Below are positions 37,004-47,097 of a stretch of DNA of 64,000 nucleotides, one piece after another. The notes below the pieces were generated by a model. It did no database searches. It had not been told where the DNA came from and saw only the letters and a program-made list of their open reading frames with translations. This stretch comes from Waterburya agarophytonicola KI4 (lineage in GTDB: Bacteria; Cyanobacteriota; Cyanobacteriia; Cyanobacteriales; Xenococcaceae), in NCBI RefSeq assembly GCF_020640915.1, contig NZ_JADWDC010000019.1, positions 1 through 64,000 on the forward strand. Reading direction: 5' to 3'. Both the position numbers and the translations under genes were made by a program. Every line of letters begins with the position of its first letter. Position 1 is the first letter of the stretch.

Positions 37004-38125
37004 TTAACGGATATATTCTTTTAAGATACTGTTACGGTTGGGGTGGCGCAGTTTACGCAGTGCTTTTGCTTCAATTTGGCGGATGCGTTCGCGAGTGACA
37101 TTGAAAATCTGCCCGATTTCTTCTAATGTTTTCATGCGACCATCATCTAAACCGTAACGCAAGCGTAGAACATCCCGTTCCCGAGGACTTAGAGTATCTA
37201 GCACGCTTTCTAGATCTTCTCTGAGCAAGCTTTTGGATACTTGATCCTCTGGGGTTTCGCCATCAGCTTCGATAAAATCACCCAAGCGAGAGTCTTCTTC
37301 TTTACCAATAGGAGTTTCTAAGGAAATTGGTAATTGAGCCGATTTAGCGATAAATCTGAGCTTCTCAATGGTCATTTCCATGCGAGTTGCAATCTCTTCT
37401 TCTGTAGGCTTGCGTCCTCGCTCTTGAGAAAGTAATTTAGTAGTTTTTTTAATGCGAGAAATAGTTTCATAGAGGTGAACGGGGAGGCGAATAGTACGAG
37501 ACTGATCGGCGATCGCTCTGGTAATTGCCTGTCTGATCCACCAAGTTGCATAGGTAGAGAATTTATAACCTTTTTCGTGGTCGAATTTTTCTGCTGCTCT
37601 GATTAAGCCCAAAGAGCCTTCTTGAATCAAATCTTGGAATGATAAACCGCGATTCATATATTTTTTAGCAATAGATACAACCAAACGGAGGTTAGATTGC
37701 ACCATCTTGTCTTTTGCTCGTCTACCAATAAACAAACGTCGGCGGAATTTGCCATATTCCATATCGACTTCTCTTGCCCACTCTTCATCAGTAGCTTCTC
37801 TACCCAAACCATCTTCTAAGCTATCTTTCAGTCTTTCTAGTTCCAAAAGATCGGCAATTTGACGGGCTAGTTCAATCTCTTCTTCTGCTCTTAACAGTCG
37901 AATGCGACCAATTTCTTGGAGATAAATACGAATAGAATCTTCTGTATAGGGTTTTTTTCTACCACGCTCGACACGCTTAGTGCCAGTGGCTTTTTTCTTC
38001 TTCCCTTTAGCTGCTGGTTTTAAGTCAACATCGTCTTGATTTTTTTTGGTATCTTCTTCGATTAGGCTCTCCCAATCGTTTCCAGGATTGGCGATTGTTG
38101 CTAGAACTTGATTAGCTTGGGTCAT
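37004..38125 (-). CDS. sigA: Principal sigma factor (RpoD/SigA, group 1)
   Basis: 373 residues. Directs RNA polymerase to housekeeping promoters. After a Lys-rich N-terminus, region 1.2 is [17 protein letters not shown], region 2 contains [23 protein letters not shown] and [19 protein letters not shown], region 3 is [11 protein letters not shown], and region 4.2 is [27 protein letters not shown]. The N-terminus with basic clusters and the length fit the essential cyanobacterial group 1 factor rather than group 2. The upstream region is long (527 bases) and shared with the metal uptake operon, which diverges. Confidence 0.93.
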   Translation of the reverse strand: MTQANQVLATIANPGNDWESLIEEDTKKNQDDVDLKPAAKGKKKKATGTKRVERGRKKPYTEDSIRIYLQEIGRIRLLRAEEEIELARQIADLLELERLKDSLEDGLGREATDEEWAREVDMEYGKFRRRLFIGRRAKDKMVQSNLRLVVSIAKKYMNRGLSFQDLIQEGSLGLIRAAEKFDHEKGYKFSTYATWWIRQAITRAIADQSRTIRLPVHLYETISRIKKTTKLLSQERGRKPTEEEIATRMEMTIEKLRFIAKSAQLPISLETPIGKEEDSRLGDFIEADGETPEDQVSKSLLREDLESVLDTLSPRERDVLRLRYGLDDGRMKTLEEIGQIFNVTRERIRQIEAKALRKLRHPNRNSILKEYIR

Positions 38126-38652
38126 GCCGTTTTCCTCTTGCTCCTTCAGTGAAAATTTAATGATATTTATTTTAGTTAACTGTTTTAGTTCGTTGGAACT
38201 AGCTAGATTGTGTCCGATTACACCTTGTTTTACTCTTAGTTACTTTGTATTGCTTGTCGGTTAACAAACAACCTCAGTAACTGTTTAGTCTTAATCAAGA
38301 CTGGGATCGGAGTGAGTGTTATTAACTAGAGTTGCGCAATTATTTCTCGATTTTAGCCTCGATCTGAATAACTTAGGTGAAGATTGGACTCGAATTAAAG
38401 GAAAAATTCTCTCTAAACATAAAGAAATCACAAAGTTTCCCTTATTTTTTACCCCTATGGCATTGTAAGCAATTTGACGGCAAATAACACGGATTGGCTT
38501 TTTCTTCTAGAAAAATGTCTGGTAAATATTATTGACATAATGACCAAATATGCCCAAAAAACACTACATAATCCCCTATAGGGGGATTGAAAAAAGGTGA
38601 CAAAATTCATTATTACTAAAGAAAGGCAAAAAATCTAGGATTTAATTTTTTC
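38126..38652. other. Divergent regulatory region between sigA and the Ni/Co operon
   Basis: 527 bases. It should carry promoters for both directions. Visible: an inverted repeat AGTCTT-AATC-AAGACT at 38287-38302, a TTGACA at 38532-38537, TACATAAT at 38565-38572, and a G/C-tract palindrome at 38570-38588. No ORF worth calling. Confidence 0.6.
38570..38588 (+). promoter_or_regulatory. G/C-tract palindrome, candidate metal-sensor operator
   Basis: AATCCCCTATAGGGGGATT is a 19-base inverted repeat with arms AATCCCC and GGGGATT and a 5-base centre. It overlaps a TACATAAT element that could be a -10 and lies 64 bases before the first gene of the nickel/cobalt uptake operon. Runs of C and G flanked by A/T are typical of operators of the CsoR/RcnR family, including the cyanobacterial nickel sensor InrS. 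The match is from memory and is not exact. Confidence 0.45.
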
Positions 38653-39492
38653 ATGAATAGAATTTCTCTACTCCTTTGTGGAATTACTTTGGGTTCAGTA
38701 ATTTTAACTAGTAGCAGTCACAAAAACAGTAATAAAATTATGGCTGCAACGACAGAAGAGAATACCTTAGCACTAGTGGCTAATGGCGAAGATTTTGTTA
38801 GGCAAGGTTTTACCAGTAAAGATGGTTGGGAAATAAATTTCGACCGCGTATATGTAAACTTTAGTAATGCTGTTGCTTATTCTACTAAATCGTCTTTTGA
38901 ACCCCAAAAAGGAGACACCAAAAAGAGCATTGACTATCAAAATAAAGTAGATTTTTTAACCGAGGCACAGACAACAGATCTGGCAGCGGGAAATGGAGAA
39001 GCCAAGCCTATTTTAGTTAGTGAAGTGGAGGTTAATACAGGTTTTTATAATGCTTTGAGTTGGAAATTGGACACGGCTGGGGGAGATAGTGCGATCGCAG
39101 GAAAAACGATCGCTTTGATTGGTAAAGCAGTAAAAGACGGACAAACGATTAATTTCGATCTGGGTTTTAATAATCCAACTGAATATATCTGCGGCGAATT
39201 TGTTGGGGACGAGCGTCAGGGAATTGTGACAGCAGATAGCCCAGGGCAAGTAGAAGCAACATTGCATTTCGATCACATTTTTGGCGATCTCGATACCCCC
39301 CCAGAGGAAGCTCTCAACCAAGATGCTTTAGGATTTGAACCCATAGCGAAATTGGCTAGTAATGGTACGGTCAATTTAGACGATACAGACTTGGCAAGTC
39401 AACTATCCCCCAAAGATTATCAAAAATTAACTAAAGCGATCGCTGGATTGGGTCATGTGGGAGAAGGACATTGCGTTATCAACCAACAATAA
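38653..39492 (+). CDS. Exported protein of unknown family, first gene of Ni/Co operon
   Basis: 279 residues. An N-terminal hydrophobic stretch (residues 4-20) followed by Ser/His/Asn-rich sequence looks like a signal peptide; no lipobox Cys is visible. The mature part is acidic, with GWEINFDRVYVNFSNAVAY near residue 57. Two His-containing motifs near the C-terminal half, HFDHIFGD (about 200) and GLGHVGEGHC (about 266), could bind metal. I do not recognise a domain. It is followed after 90 bases by the NikL-like gene and then nikM, nikQ and nikO. A periplasmic nickel- or cobalt-binding role is inferred from this context and the His clusters. Confidence 0.5.
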   Translation: MNRISLLLCGITLGSVILTSSSHKNSNKIMAATTEENTLALVANGEDFVRQGFTSKDGWEINFDRVYVNFSNAVAYSTKSSFEPQKGDTKKSIDYQNKVDFLTEAQTTDLAAGNGEAKPILVSEVEVNTGFYNALSWKLDTAGGDSAIAGKTIALIGKAVKDGQTINFDLGFNNPTEYICGEFVGDERQGIVTADSPGQVEATLHFDHIFGDLDTPPEEALNQDALGFEPIAKLASNGTVNLDDTDLASQLSPKDYQKLTKAIAGLGHVGEGHCVINQQ

Positions 39493-39582
39493 CCAACGAC
39501 CAATTATTGAGAAAATTAGGAGAAAAGCAATTAGTCTTCCAGGCAAATCTTACAATTTTTATTATTGTCCCTACAGTGATTT

Positions 39583-40047
39583 ATGAATAGGTTTTACTTT
39601 TTGTTTGCTTTGTCACTGGCGATCGCAGTACCGAAGCAAGTTTTAGCTCACGGAGCAAATATTGAATATCAAGAAACCGAGGCTATTACTATTCAGGCAA
39701 AATATGATGACGGTAAGCCCATGGCAGATGCTCAGGTGGTAATTTATGCTCCTAGCGATCGCGCTAATCCTTGGTCAAAGGGAACAACCGATAAGTCTGG
39801 TAGTTTTACCTTTGTTCCCAATACCGATCCCGAAAATATTGGTGATTGGGATATCAAAGTGCGTCAATCTGGACATGGAGATATTACCAGTATTCCCATA
39901 AAAGATGGCAAATTAGCCGTCAATCAGATGAATACGGGTTCTCTTGGTGCTGATTATACCTCCGCTCAAAAATTAGTTATGGCTGCTGCGGTGGGGTGGG
40001 GTTTTATTGGTACAGGTTTGTTTTTTGCCCGCTCTAAGTCGAAGTAA
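39583..40047 (+). CDS. NikL-like periplasmic/membrane component of ECF transporter
   Basis: 154 residues. Signal peptide of about 22 residues ending VLAHG, which leaves a His near the mature N-terminus. Residues 30-115 form an Ig-like/carboxypeptidase-regulatory beta fold (AKYDDGKPMADAQVVIYAP; KGTTDKSGSFTFVP). Residues 132-150 are a membrane anchor followed by RSKSK. This arrangement matches the NikL accessory subunits found beside NikM in nickel ECF importers. The name CbiL-like is also used for such proteins. The ATG of nikM lies 22 bases after its stop. Confidence 0.65.
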   Translation: MNRFYFLFALSLAIAVPKQVLAHGANIEYQETEAITIQAKYDDGKPMADAQVVIYAPSDRANPWSKGTTDKSGSFTFVPNTDPENIGDWDIKVRQSGHGDITSIPIKDGKLAVNQMNTGSLGADYTSAQKLVMAAAVGWGFIGTGLFFARSKSK

Positions 40048-40069
40048 ATAGATTATTTTTGGTTAATTA

Positions 40070-40744
40070 ATGCATATCCCCGATGGTTTTCTTCCCCCAA
40101 ATATATGTCTTGCTGGCTATGCCTTAACTGGCGGAGTTACTTGGTATTCTCTACGAGAGATAAAACGGGACAATTATACACAAGCGAATATTCCCAAGGC
40201 TTCTTTATTAACCGCTGCTTTCTTTGTAGCTTCTCTGATTCATATCCCCATCCCTCCCACTAGCGTTCACTTGATTTTTAACGGTTTGATGGGTGCAGTG
40301 TTGGGTTTTTATGCTTTTCCTGCAATTTTAATTGGCTTGTTTTTTCAAGCAGTTATGTTTCAACACGGGGGAATGTCGACTTTGGGGGTGAATGCGATCG
40401 TTATAGGTGCGCCCGCGATCGCAGCACACCTGATCTTTAAGCAACGCGATAAGCTACCCTTGGCTTCGGATCGCTTTCTTCGCAAGAAGCAAGCTGTAAC
40501 CAAAATCTTATCTTTTGCTGCTGGTGCGGGAGCATTATTACTATCAGCGACAATGTTCGCTGTGTTGCTAGTAACTAATATCTCTCCAGATATGGATGTA
40601 AACGCGGAAAGGACAGCTATTTTAATCTCAATGGGTAGTTATGCCATACAAGCAGCGATCGAAGGTGTATTTTGCGTAATGCTGATTTCTTTCCTCGAAC
40701 AAGTAAAACCTGAATTGTTGCGATCGTCATCAAATAATTACTGA
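40070..40744 (+). CDS. Ni/Co ECF transporter substrate-binding subunit (NikM/CbiM)
   Basis: 224 residues with about seven membrane segments. The N-terminus MHIPDGFLPP carries Met1-His2, the metal-chelating start of this family. HIPIPPTSVHLIFNGLMGAVLG holds the third-helix His; the TSVHL form matches nickel-type NikM better than cobalt-type CbiM, as far as I recall. MFQHGGMSTLGVNA is another conserved block. It is the S-component that captures the ion and delivers it via NikQ and NikO. CbiN is absent and a NikL-like protein is present, which also favours nickel. Confidence 0.88.
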   Translation: MHIPDGFLPPNICLAGYALTGGVTWYSLREIKRDNYTQANIPKASLLTAAFFVASLIHIPIPPTSVHLIFNGLMGAVLGFYAFPAILIGLFFQAVMFQHGGMSTLGVNAIVIGAPAIAAHLIFKQRDKLPLASDRFLRKKQAVTKILSFAAGAGALLLSATMFAVLLVTNISPDMDVNAERTAILISMGSYAIQAAIEGVFCVMLISFLEQVKPELLRSSSNNY

Positions 40745-40752
40745 CTTATTCA

Positions 40753-41538
40753 ATGAAATTAGCACTAGATCGTTATGCTTATTTAGATTCTCCTCTCCAT
40801 CGTTGGCAGCAGGGATATAAATTAATTGGCTTGTTGAGTTTGATTTTTGCCTTTGCCTTCGTGCAAAACATCTGGCTATTGCCAATAATGGTAACTATTA
40901 CGGGAATTTTGTTTATTCTTTCAGAAATCCCTGTGTCATTTTTGATGACGCGGTTGCGCTATCCTAGCTGGTTTATCTTGGCGGTAATTATTTTGCTGCC
41001 CTTTGTATCGGGAGAAACCCCTCTGGTGCAATGGGGCTATGTAGCTATCAAAGAAGAAGGATGTTGGCAAGCACTATTAGTTTCGGTGCGTTTTTTCTGT
41101 ATTTTAACCGTGAGCTTGGTGTTGTTTGGCACTGCTCCCTTTTTGAATAGTATTAAGGCAATGCGATCGCTTGGTTTACCCAGAGTAATTGTCGACATGA
41201 CTCTCTTGTCATATCGCTATCTAGAGGAATTGGGCGAAATGCTGACTACTATGCAGCGAGCCATGAAATTGAGAGGATTTCAACCCAAAAAAATGACTCG
41301 TCGCAATTTAAAGGTGTTTTCTCAGTTGACTGGGAGTATCTTGATCAGGAGTTACGAACGCTCCTTGAGGATTTATCAAGCAATGATTTTACGGGGTTAT
41401 GGAAGTCAGGTAAATGCCGAGGGGAAAAAGCAATTCAATTTCAGTCAAAGCGATCGCCATAGTCTGGTGGCAACCCTGATAACGTCGATCGCTGCTCTAT
41501 TTTTGGTAATACTGCAAATACTGTTACCAAGCTTTTGA
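40753..41538 (+). CDS. ECF transporter T-component (NikQ/CbiQ)
   Basis: 261 residues. Four to six membrane segments, followed by a cytosolic coupling part with MLSYRYLEELGE-type sequence (LLSYRYLEELGEMLTTMQRAMKLRG read in pieces), where the A-R-G motif contacts the ATPase. The C-terminal RSYERSLRIYQAMILRGYG is the second coupling motif. It links NikM to the ATPase NikO. It starts 8 bases after nikM. Confidence 0.88.
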   Translation: MKLALDRYAYLDSPLHRWQQGYKLIGLLSLIFAFAFVQNIWLLPIMVTITGILFILSEIPVSFLMTRLRYPSWFILAVIILLPFVSGETPLVQWGYVAIKEEGCWQALLVSVRFFCILTVSLVLFGTAPFLNSIKAMRSLGLPRVIVDMTLLSYRYLEELGEMLTTMQRAMKLRGFQPKKMTRRNLKVFSQLTGSILIRSYERSLRIYQAMILRGYGSQVNAEGKKQFNFSQSDRHSLVATLITSIAALFLVILQILLPSF

Positions 41539-41596
41539 ATTTTGTTTGGGCTTCTTGTCCGAACTTTATAATTACTACTCTGGGTTTTAAAAATAA

Positions 41597-42361
41597 ATGA
41601 ACGACTTAGTACAAACTGCAAATCAGCTATCTTTAAAAACTAAAGCAATTTCCATAAGTAATTTATGTTTTAGTTATGGCAAGGAAAGATCGATTCTCAC
41701 CGACATTAATCTAGATATTAGTGCGGGGGAGACAGTTGGTTTGATTGGAGCCAATGGTGCGGGGAAAACTAGTCTGTTTTTGACTATATGTGGCATTCTG
41801 CAATCTACCTATGGTGAAGTACGATTATTCGATCGCCTTATTCAAGCAGGACAATTTAATCCCGAAATTGGCTTGGTATTTCAAAATCCAGACGATCAGT
41901 TATTTTGCCCCACAGTACGAGATGATATTGCTTTTGGCTTGGAAAATATCGAACTATCTCCCGAAGAAGTAGAAACTAGAATTAATGCTGCTTTATCTTT
42001 GACGGGGGTGACTCATTTAGCAGATCGCATTTCTCATCAACTTTCTGGAGGAGAAAAATGTATGGTGGCGATCGCTGCTGTCTTGGCTATGTTACCCCAA
42101 GTGGTACTTTACGACGAGCCTAGTGCTAATTTAGACTTGAGAGCCAGACGAAGATTAATTAAGTTTCTTCAAGCTTCCCACGAGACTATAATTGTTTCTT
42201 CCCACGATCTAGAATTGATCATTGAAGTATGCGATCGCGTAGTGTTGCTCAACCAAGGAAGAATTATCGCCGATGGTATTCCCGAAGAGATTATGAGAAA
42301 TGAATCTTTAATGGAAGCAAATGGATTAGAAGTACCCCATTCTTTGACTCACGAGGGTTAA
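41597..42361 (+). CDS. ECF transporter ATPase (NikO/CbiO)
   Basis: 254 residues. Powers the Ni/Co importer. Walker A GANGAGKTS, Q-loop VFQNPDDQLF (the DDQLF form is typical of ECF ATPases), signature LSGGEKCMVAIAA, Walker B VVLYDEPSANLD and H-loop SSHDLE are all intact. A 20-residue N-terminal extension precedes the domain. It ends the transporter operon; raf1 follows after 38 bases and may be co-transcribed. Confidence 0.92.
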   Translation: MNDLVQTANQLSLKTKAISISNLCFSYGKERSILTDINLDISAGETVGLIGANGAGKTSLFLTICGILQSTYGEVRLFDRLIQAGQFNPEIGLVFQNPDDQLFCPTVRDDIAFGLENIELSPEEVETRINAALSLTGVTHLADRISHQLSGGEKCMVAIAAVLAMLPQVVLYDEPSANLDLRARRRLIKFLQASHETIIVSSHDLELIIEVCDRVVLLNQGRIIADGIPEEIMRNESLMEANGLEVPHSLTHEG

Positions 42362-42399
42362 GAATCATAGAAATCAGTCATAAGAAGCAAAGCAGAGAT

Positions 42400-43476
42400 A
42401 TGAGTAGTATTCCACAGGATAGTAAAGACAAGATCTCAGAAGCCGAAGTACAGGAGATGATGCGATCGCTGTTGCACAAGGAAGGTACTTGGGTAGAATG
42501 GGGCAAAACCTGTCAAAAGCTACAAAAAGCAGGATATAGTACCCTGAAAATTTTTGAAGATACGGGATTTCAAAATAGCCAGCAGAATCAAGTGATTGTG
42601 GCTTCTCAGGTTTTTAATAACTTGATAGATGAAGGAGTAGCACCAGAAGTCTTAGATTATTTTAAAGGACCTCGTAGCGACGTATTATATGAATTTCGCT
42701 TGCTCAACCAAAAACAAAGAGTAGATGCTGCTATTTTGGCTTATAAAAAGCGGTTGAACATTGATGGGGCGCACTTGGTAACTAAGGCAATGAGAGATGT
42801 TTCGCGGATGTCTCAGTTACCCGAATCCTTTATGAATCACCCAGGAGATTGGGTGGCATATCTATCTTGGAAAAGAGCAAAAAGTCAAAAAGATCTGCAA
42901 CAGCGATCGCGTTTAATCGCTCAAGGTTTAAAATTTGCTCATTCTGAAAGTGCCAGAAATGCGATCGAAAAACTGTTAAGTGACTTCAGTGTCTCCAAAG
43001 CTGTTTCCGAACCTCTATTGCCCCTCTATCGTTTGGAAACGGAGGAAGAATTACCTCGCATTGTTCCTTTAGCTGGTAGTTATCCTCTCAATAGCCAAGA
43101 AATAGCAGCGGTAAATCAAGTAGAAATTCAGCAACCTTTTGGTAATATAACTGCCAAAGATGGTAGTTACGTACCAGTTCCTGGTTGGCAGGTAGTTCTT
43201 AAAGCCCAAGATCCCGTTACTTACTTTTGTAAAAGCGATCGCTTACCCAAATCCTTATCGGGTAGGGTGGAAGAGGTATTGATTATGTTGGATCGTGCCA
43301 GCACTACTTGGGATGTTAATAGTTATTTTGTGGTAGAAAGAGGCGGTAAGCTAGAAATTTGCTGGTTTGAAACCGAACCCACAGAAACAATCGTCGGACA
43401 ACTAGTATTAATTCTTCGTCCCAAGAAAATATTAGATGAAGGTAATTTAACCGAACCTTGGCAAATGGACGATTAA
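42400..43476 (+). CDS. raf1: Rubisco accumulation factor 1 (Raf1)
   Basis: 358 residues, usual length. Assembly chaperone that clamps RbcL dimers and hands over to RbcS. The N-terminal helical alpha domain (VEWGKTCQKLQKAGYSTLKIFEDTGF; DYFKGPRSDVLYEFRLLNQKQRV) is recognisable, followed by a linker near 195-215 and the beta domain (ELPRIVPLAGSYPL; KDGSYVPVPGWQVVLKAQDPV). It acts in the cytosol and near carboxysomes. No rbc genes are close. It is positioned between nikO and uvrB, which are unrelated in function. Confidence 0.9.
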   Translation: MSSIPQDSKDKISEAEVQEMMRSLLHKEGTWVEWGKTCQKLQKAGYSTLKIFEDTGFQNSQQNQVIVASQVFNNLIDEGVAPEVLDYFKGPRSDVLYEFRLLNQKQRVDAAILAYKKRLNIDGAHLVTKAMRDVSRMSQLPESFMNHPGDWVAYLSWKRAKSQKDLQQRSRLIAQGLKFAHSESARNAIEKLLSDFSVSKAVSEPLLPLYRLETEEELPRIVPLAGSYPLNSQEIAAVNQVEIQQPFGNITAKDGSYVPVPGWQVVLKAQDPVTYFCKSDRLPKSLSGRVEEVLIMLDRASTTWDVNSYFVVERGGKLEICWFETEPTETIVGQLVLILRPKKILDEGNLTEPWQMDD

Positions 43477-43501
43477 ATTAAAGATATTAGAAAGATAATT
43501 A

Positions 43502-45511
43502 ATGAGCTTGTTTAATTTACATTCACCCTTTGAACCCCAAGGGGATCAACCAAGTGCGATCGCCCAATTGACGGAATTTCTACAAGCAAATAATCGTTTC
43601 CAGACTTTATTAGGTGCAACGGGTACGGGTAAAACTTTTTCCATTGCTAATGTAATTCAAAATGTCCAGAAGCCGACTTTAGTTTTGGCCCATAATAAAA
43701 CTTTAGCAGCACAATTATGTAATGAGTTGAGACAATTTTTTCCTGACAATGCAGTGGAATATTTTGTTAGTTATTATGACTACTATCAACCAGAGGCATA
43801 TATTCCCGTCAGCGATACTTATATTGAGAAAACTGCCTCCATCAACGACGAAATAGATATGTTGCGCCACTCAGCAACGCGATCGCTTTTTGAACGCAAA
43901 GATGTAATTGTTGTGGCATCAATTAGTTGTATTTATGGTTTGGGAATGCCCGCCGAATATCTTAAAGCTGCCGTACCTTTAGAATTGGGGATGGAAATAG
44001 ATCAACGAGAATTGTTGCGGGACTTGGTAACAGTACAATATTCTCGTAATGATATCGAACTAGAACGGGGTCGGTTTAGGGTCAAAGGAGATGTGTTAGA
44101 GATTGTTCCTGCTTACGAAGATCGGATAATTCGGATTGAATTTTTTGGCGATGAAATAGAAGCTTTGCGCTATGTAGATCCCGTGACGGGAGAAGTTTTA
44201 CATAGTATGAATAATATTAGTATTTATCCCGCCCGTCACTTTGTTACGCCCCAAGAAAGATTGGAATCTGCTTGTTTGAATATTAAACAAGAATTGGAAG
44301 AACGTTTAATTGAATTAGAAACTAATAATAAACTATTAGAAGCCCAAAGATTAGAACAAAGATGTCGTTACGATCTCGAACTATTACAAGAGGTTGGTTA
44401 TTGTAATGGGGTAGAAAATTATTCCCGACATCTAGCAGGAAAAAATCCAGGAGATGCACCAGAATGTTTGGTCGATTATTTCCCCGATGATTGGTTATTG
44501 GTCATCGATGAATCCCACGTTAGCGTACCTCAATTAAGAGGGATGTATAATGGCGATCGCGCCCGCAAAAAAACCTTAATCGAACATGGTTTTAGATTGC
44601 CTTCTGCTGCGGACAATCGTCCTTTACAAGCCGATGAATTTTGGCAGAAAGTAAATCAATGTATCTTTGTTTCTGCTACTCCTGCAAAATGGGAATTAGA
44701 ACAGTCAGAAGATAGAATCGCCCAACAAATTATTCGCCCGACAGGAGTGATCGATCCCGAAATATTAGTTCGTCCTACTGACGGACAAGTCGACGATTTA
44801 TTAGGAGAAATTCGCACCAGAACAATTAAAGAAGAGCGAGTTTTAATTACTACCCTGACGAAAAAGATGGCAGAAGATCTGAGTGAATATTTTGCCGAAC
44901 GAGATGTTAAGGTGCAGTATCTACATTCAGAAATCAAATCGATTGAAAGAATAGAAATCTTGCAATCTTTAAGAAAAGGAGAGTTTGATGTTTTAATTGG
45001 GGTTAATTTATTGCGAGAAGGTTTGGATTTGCCCGAGGTATCTTTGGTGGCAATTCTTGATGCCGATAAAGAAGGATTCTTGCGATCGGAAAGTTCGATT
45101 ATTCAAACTATTGGTCGGGCTGCTAGACACATTCAAGGACAGGCTATTTTATATGCCGATAACTTAACTAAAAGTATGGCAAGGGCGATCGAAGAAACAG
45201 AAAGAAGGCGTAATATTCAGATTGCATATAACAAGATGCACGATATTACTCCTAAAGCAATTATTAAAAATGAAGAGAATTCGATTCTAGCTTTCTTGGA
45301 TATATCCCGTCGTTTGAGTTCCGAACAACTAGAGGAAGTTTACGAAAAATCTTACGATCTCCCCCTCGAAAAAATTCCTGAATTAATTGAACAACTAGAA
45401 GCCAGAATGAAAGATGCAGCTAAAAATTTAGAATTTGAAGAGGCTGCTAAATATCGCGATCGCATTTTAAAATTACGGGATAAATTATTAGGAAGAAATA
45501 ATATTAATTAA
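43502..45511 (+). CDS. uvrB: Excinuclease ABC subunit B
   Basis: 669 residues. Damage-verifying helicase-like subunit of nucleotide excision repair. Walker A GATGTGKT, the beta-hairpin [12 protein letters not shown], motif [15 protein letters not shown], motif [15 protein letters not shown], motif [18 protein letters not shown] and motif [11 protein letters not shown] are present. The C-terminal UVR motif ([17 protein letters not shown]) contacts UvrC. All parts are intact. uvrB, deoC, recO and the MFS gene follow each other closely and may form an operon. Confidence 0.98.
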   Translation: MSLFNLHSPFEPQGDQPSAIAQLTEFLQANNRFQTLLGATGTGKTFSIANVIQNVQKPTLVLAHNKTLAAQLCNELRQFFPDNAVEYFVSYYDYYQPEAYIPVSDTYIEKTASINDEIDMLRHSATRSLFERKDVIVVASISCIYGLGMPAEYLKAAVPLELGMEIDQRELLRDLVTVQYSRNDIELERGRFRVKGDVLEIVPAYEDRIIRIEFFGDEIEALRYVDPVTGEVLHSMNNISIYPARHFVTPQERLESACLNIKQELEERLIELETNNKLLEAQRLEQRCRYDLELLQEVGYCNGVENYSRHLAGKNPGDAPECLVDYFPDDWLLVIDESHVSVPQLRGMYNGDRARKKTLIEHGFRLPSAADNRPLQADEFWQKVNQCIFVSATPAKWELEQSEDRIAQQIIRPTGVIDPEILVRPTDGQVDDLLGEIRTRTIKEERVLITTLTKKMAEDLSEYFAERDVKVQYLHSEIKSIERIEILQSLRKGEFDVLIGVNLLREGLDLPEVSLVAILDADKEGFLRSESSIIQTIGRAARHIQGQAILYADNLTKSMARAIEETERRRNIQIAYNKMHDITPKAIIKNEENSILAFLDISRRLSSEQLEEVYEKSYDLPLEKIPELIEQLEARMKDAAKNLEFEEAAKYRDRILKLRDKLLGRNNIN

Positions 45512-45526
45512 TATAATCAAATTTTT

Positions 45527-46201
45527 ATGCCCATCACCGACTTAAACATTGATATCGCTACCTATATCGATCATACCCTCCTCAAACCCAGTGCCATTCC
45601 CGACGAAATCAAAAAACTATGCCAGGATGCTTGGCAATATAACTTTCCCGCCGTCTGCGTCTATCCTGTTGCTGTCATACAAGCCAGGGAATTATTACAC
45701 GACAAACAACCTAACCTCTGTACTGTGATTGGTTTTCCTAGCGGTGCTGTCACTTCCTCCGTCAAGCTCTATGAAGCTCAAGAAGTGGTAGAAAATGGTG
45801 CAACGGAGCTAGATGTAGTTATCAATCTTGGTTGGCTCAAATCGGGCAAAACGAAGCAAGTATATGAAGAAATAGCGCAAATCTGCTCGGAAACAGGGCA
45901 AGTAGTCAAAGCCATTCTCGAAACTACCGTCTTGACTAACGAAGAAAAAATACTAGCAGCAGAAATATGTATGGATGCGGGGGCAGCTTATCTTAAAACT
46001 AGTACTGGCTGGTTTGGCGGTGCTACGGTAGAAGATGTCGAAATATTAGCCAAAATTACCAAGGGACAAATTGGCATCAAAGCTTCTGGCGGAATTCGTA
46101 CCTACGAACAAGCGATCGCTTTAATTCAGGCAGGAGCAACTCGTTTGGGAACTTCTCGCGGGGTGGATTTGTTGCGTCAACAAAGTGAGAGTATTAAGTA
46201 A
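45527..46201 (+). CDS. deoC: Deoxyribose-phosphate aldolase
   Basis: 224 residues. Splits 2-deoxyribose-5-phosphate into glyceraldehyde-3-phosphate and acetaldehyde in nucleoside breakdown. [42 protein letters not shown] and the Schiff-base Lys in AYLKTSTGW identify it; [14 protein letters not shown] supplies the second active-site Lys. It starts 15 bases after uvrB, and recO starts 32 bases after its stop. Confidence 0.97.
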   Translation: MPITDLNIDIATYIDHTLLKPSAIPDEIKKLCQDAWQYNFPAVCVYPVAVIQARELLHDKQPNLCTVIGFPSGAVTSSVKLYEAQEVVENGATELDVVINLGWLKSGKTKQVYEEIAQICSETGQVVKAILETTVLTNEEKILAAEICMDAGAAYLKTSTGWFGGATVEDVEILAKITKGQIGIKASGGIRTYEQAIALIQAGATRLGTSRGVDLLRQQSESIK

Positions 46202-46233
46202 ATAGCAAATAATAAGTATTAGCTAAATAAACA

Positions 46234-47085
46234 ATGAGCCAAAAATATAAAGCCAGAGGAATTATTTTAAAAGGCTCGTCGATTAAGGAAAACGATCGCT
46301 TGGTAACGATATTAACTCCCGAATATGGTCTAATTAGAGCCGTTGCACCAGGGGCAAAAAAGCATAAGTCCAGTTTGCGGGGAAGGACGCAATTATTTGT
46401 AATTAATGACTTGTTGATCATTAGAGGAAAATCTCTTGATAAGCTAATTCAAGCGGATACTGTCTATACCTACCCTGGCTTGAGTAAAGATCTGGGGAAA
46501 CTAGCTTCCGCTCAATATTTAGCAGAATTGGCTTTATCTCTGGCAGTAGACGAGCAACCCCAACCAGAATTATATGAGTTGCTCAACGAACACCTCCGCA
46601 GAATAGAAAGTTGCGATCGCAACGAGTCGATCTATCCTTATTTATCTCAAGCCGTATTTCATTTAACGGCGATCGCAGGTTTATCTCCTCAAGTGTTTAA
46701 TTGCTATCTAACTCAGACAGAGATCGAGCCTAATATGACTACTTTTGCCTGGGAGGTAGGCTTTAGTTTTGAAGGGGGAGGAATTCTCGATTTACAAGCA
46801 TTTCAAGCAGCACGAGCAAAAGATAGAACTAATCGAGACGAAGATTTAGAAGCTCGTTATAACAACCGTCTGCCTAAAATTAATTATCGCCTTGGCGGGT
46901 TAGAATTAGATTTATTGCAACAATTAAATCGTAATGGATTGCCATCTCTAGAAAATTATTCAGATACAGATCTTGAAATAGCTTGGATTAGAGTTGAAAG
47001 AATTTTGCGAGAATATATCCAATATCATACGGGTAAGACGATTCGTTCGGCTAATCTAGTAGATAACCTATACGTTGAGTTTTAA
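46234..47085 (+). CDS. recO: DNA repair protein RecO
   Basis: 283 residues. Mediator that loads RecA with RecR. N-terminal OB-fold: ARGIILKGSSIKENDRLVTILTPEYGLIRAVAPGAKK. A helical middle part contains YLAELALSLAVDEQPQPELYELL. The usual Cys4 zinc finger of RecO is not visible; only one Cys appears near the expected place (FNCYLTQTE). This matches RecO variants without zinc. Its place after deoC in a repair and salvage cluster fits. Confidence 0.92.
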   Translation: MSQKYKARGIILKGSSIKENDRLVTILTPEYGLIRAVAPGAKKHKSSLRGRTQLFVINDLLIIRGKSLDKLIQADTVYTYPGLSKDLGKLASAQYLAELALSLAVDEQPQPELYELLNEHLRRIESCDRNESIYPYLSQAVFHLTAIAGLSPQVFNCYLTQTEIEPNMTTFAWEVGFSFEGGGILDLQAFQAARAKDRTNRDEDLEARYNNRLPKINYRLGGLELDLLQQLNRNGLPSLENYSDTDLEIAWIRVERILREYIQYHTGKTIRSANLVDNLYVEF

Positions 47086-47097
47086 AGTCAAAATATA

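Noticed and set aside
38126-42400. Cobalamin riboswitch before the Ni/Co operon
   Set aside because: I could not see a B12-box-like sequence in the 527-base leader; the palindrome is a better regulatory candidate.
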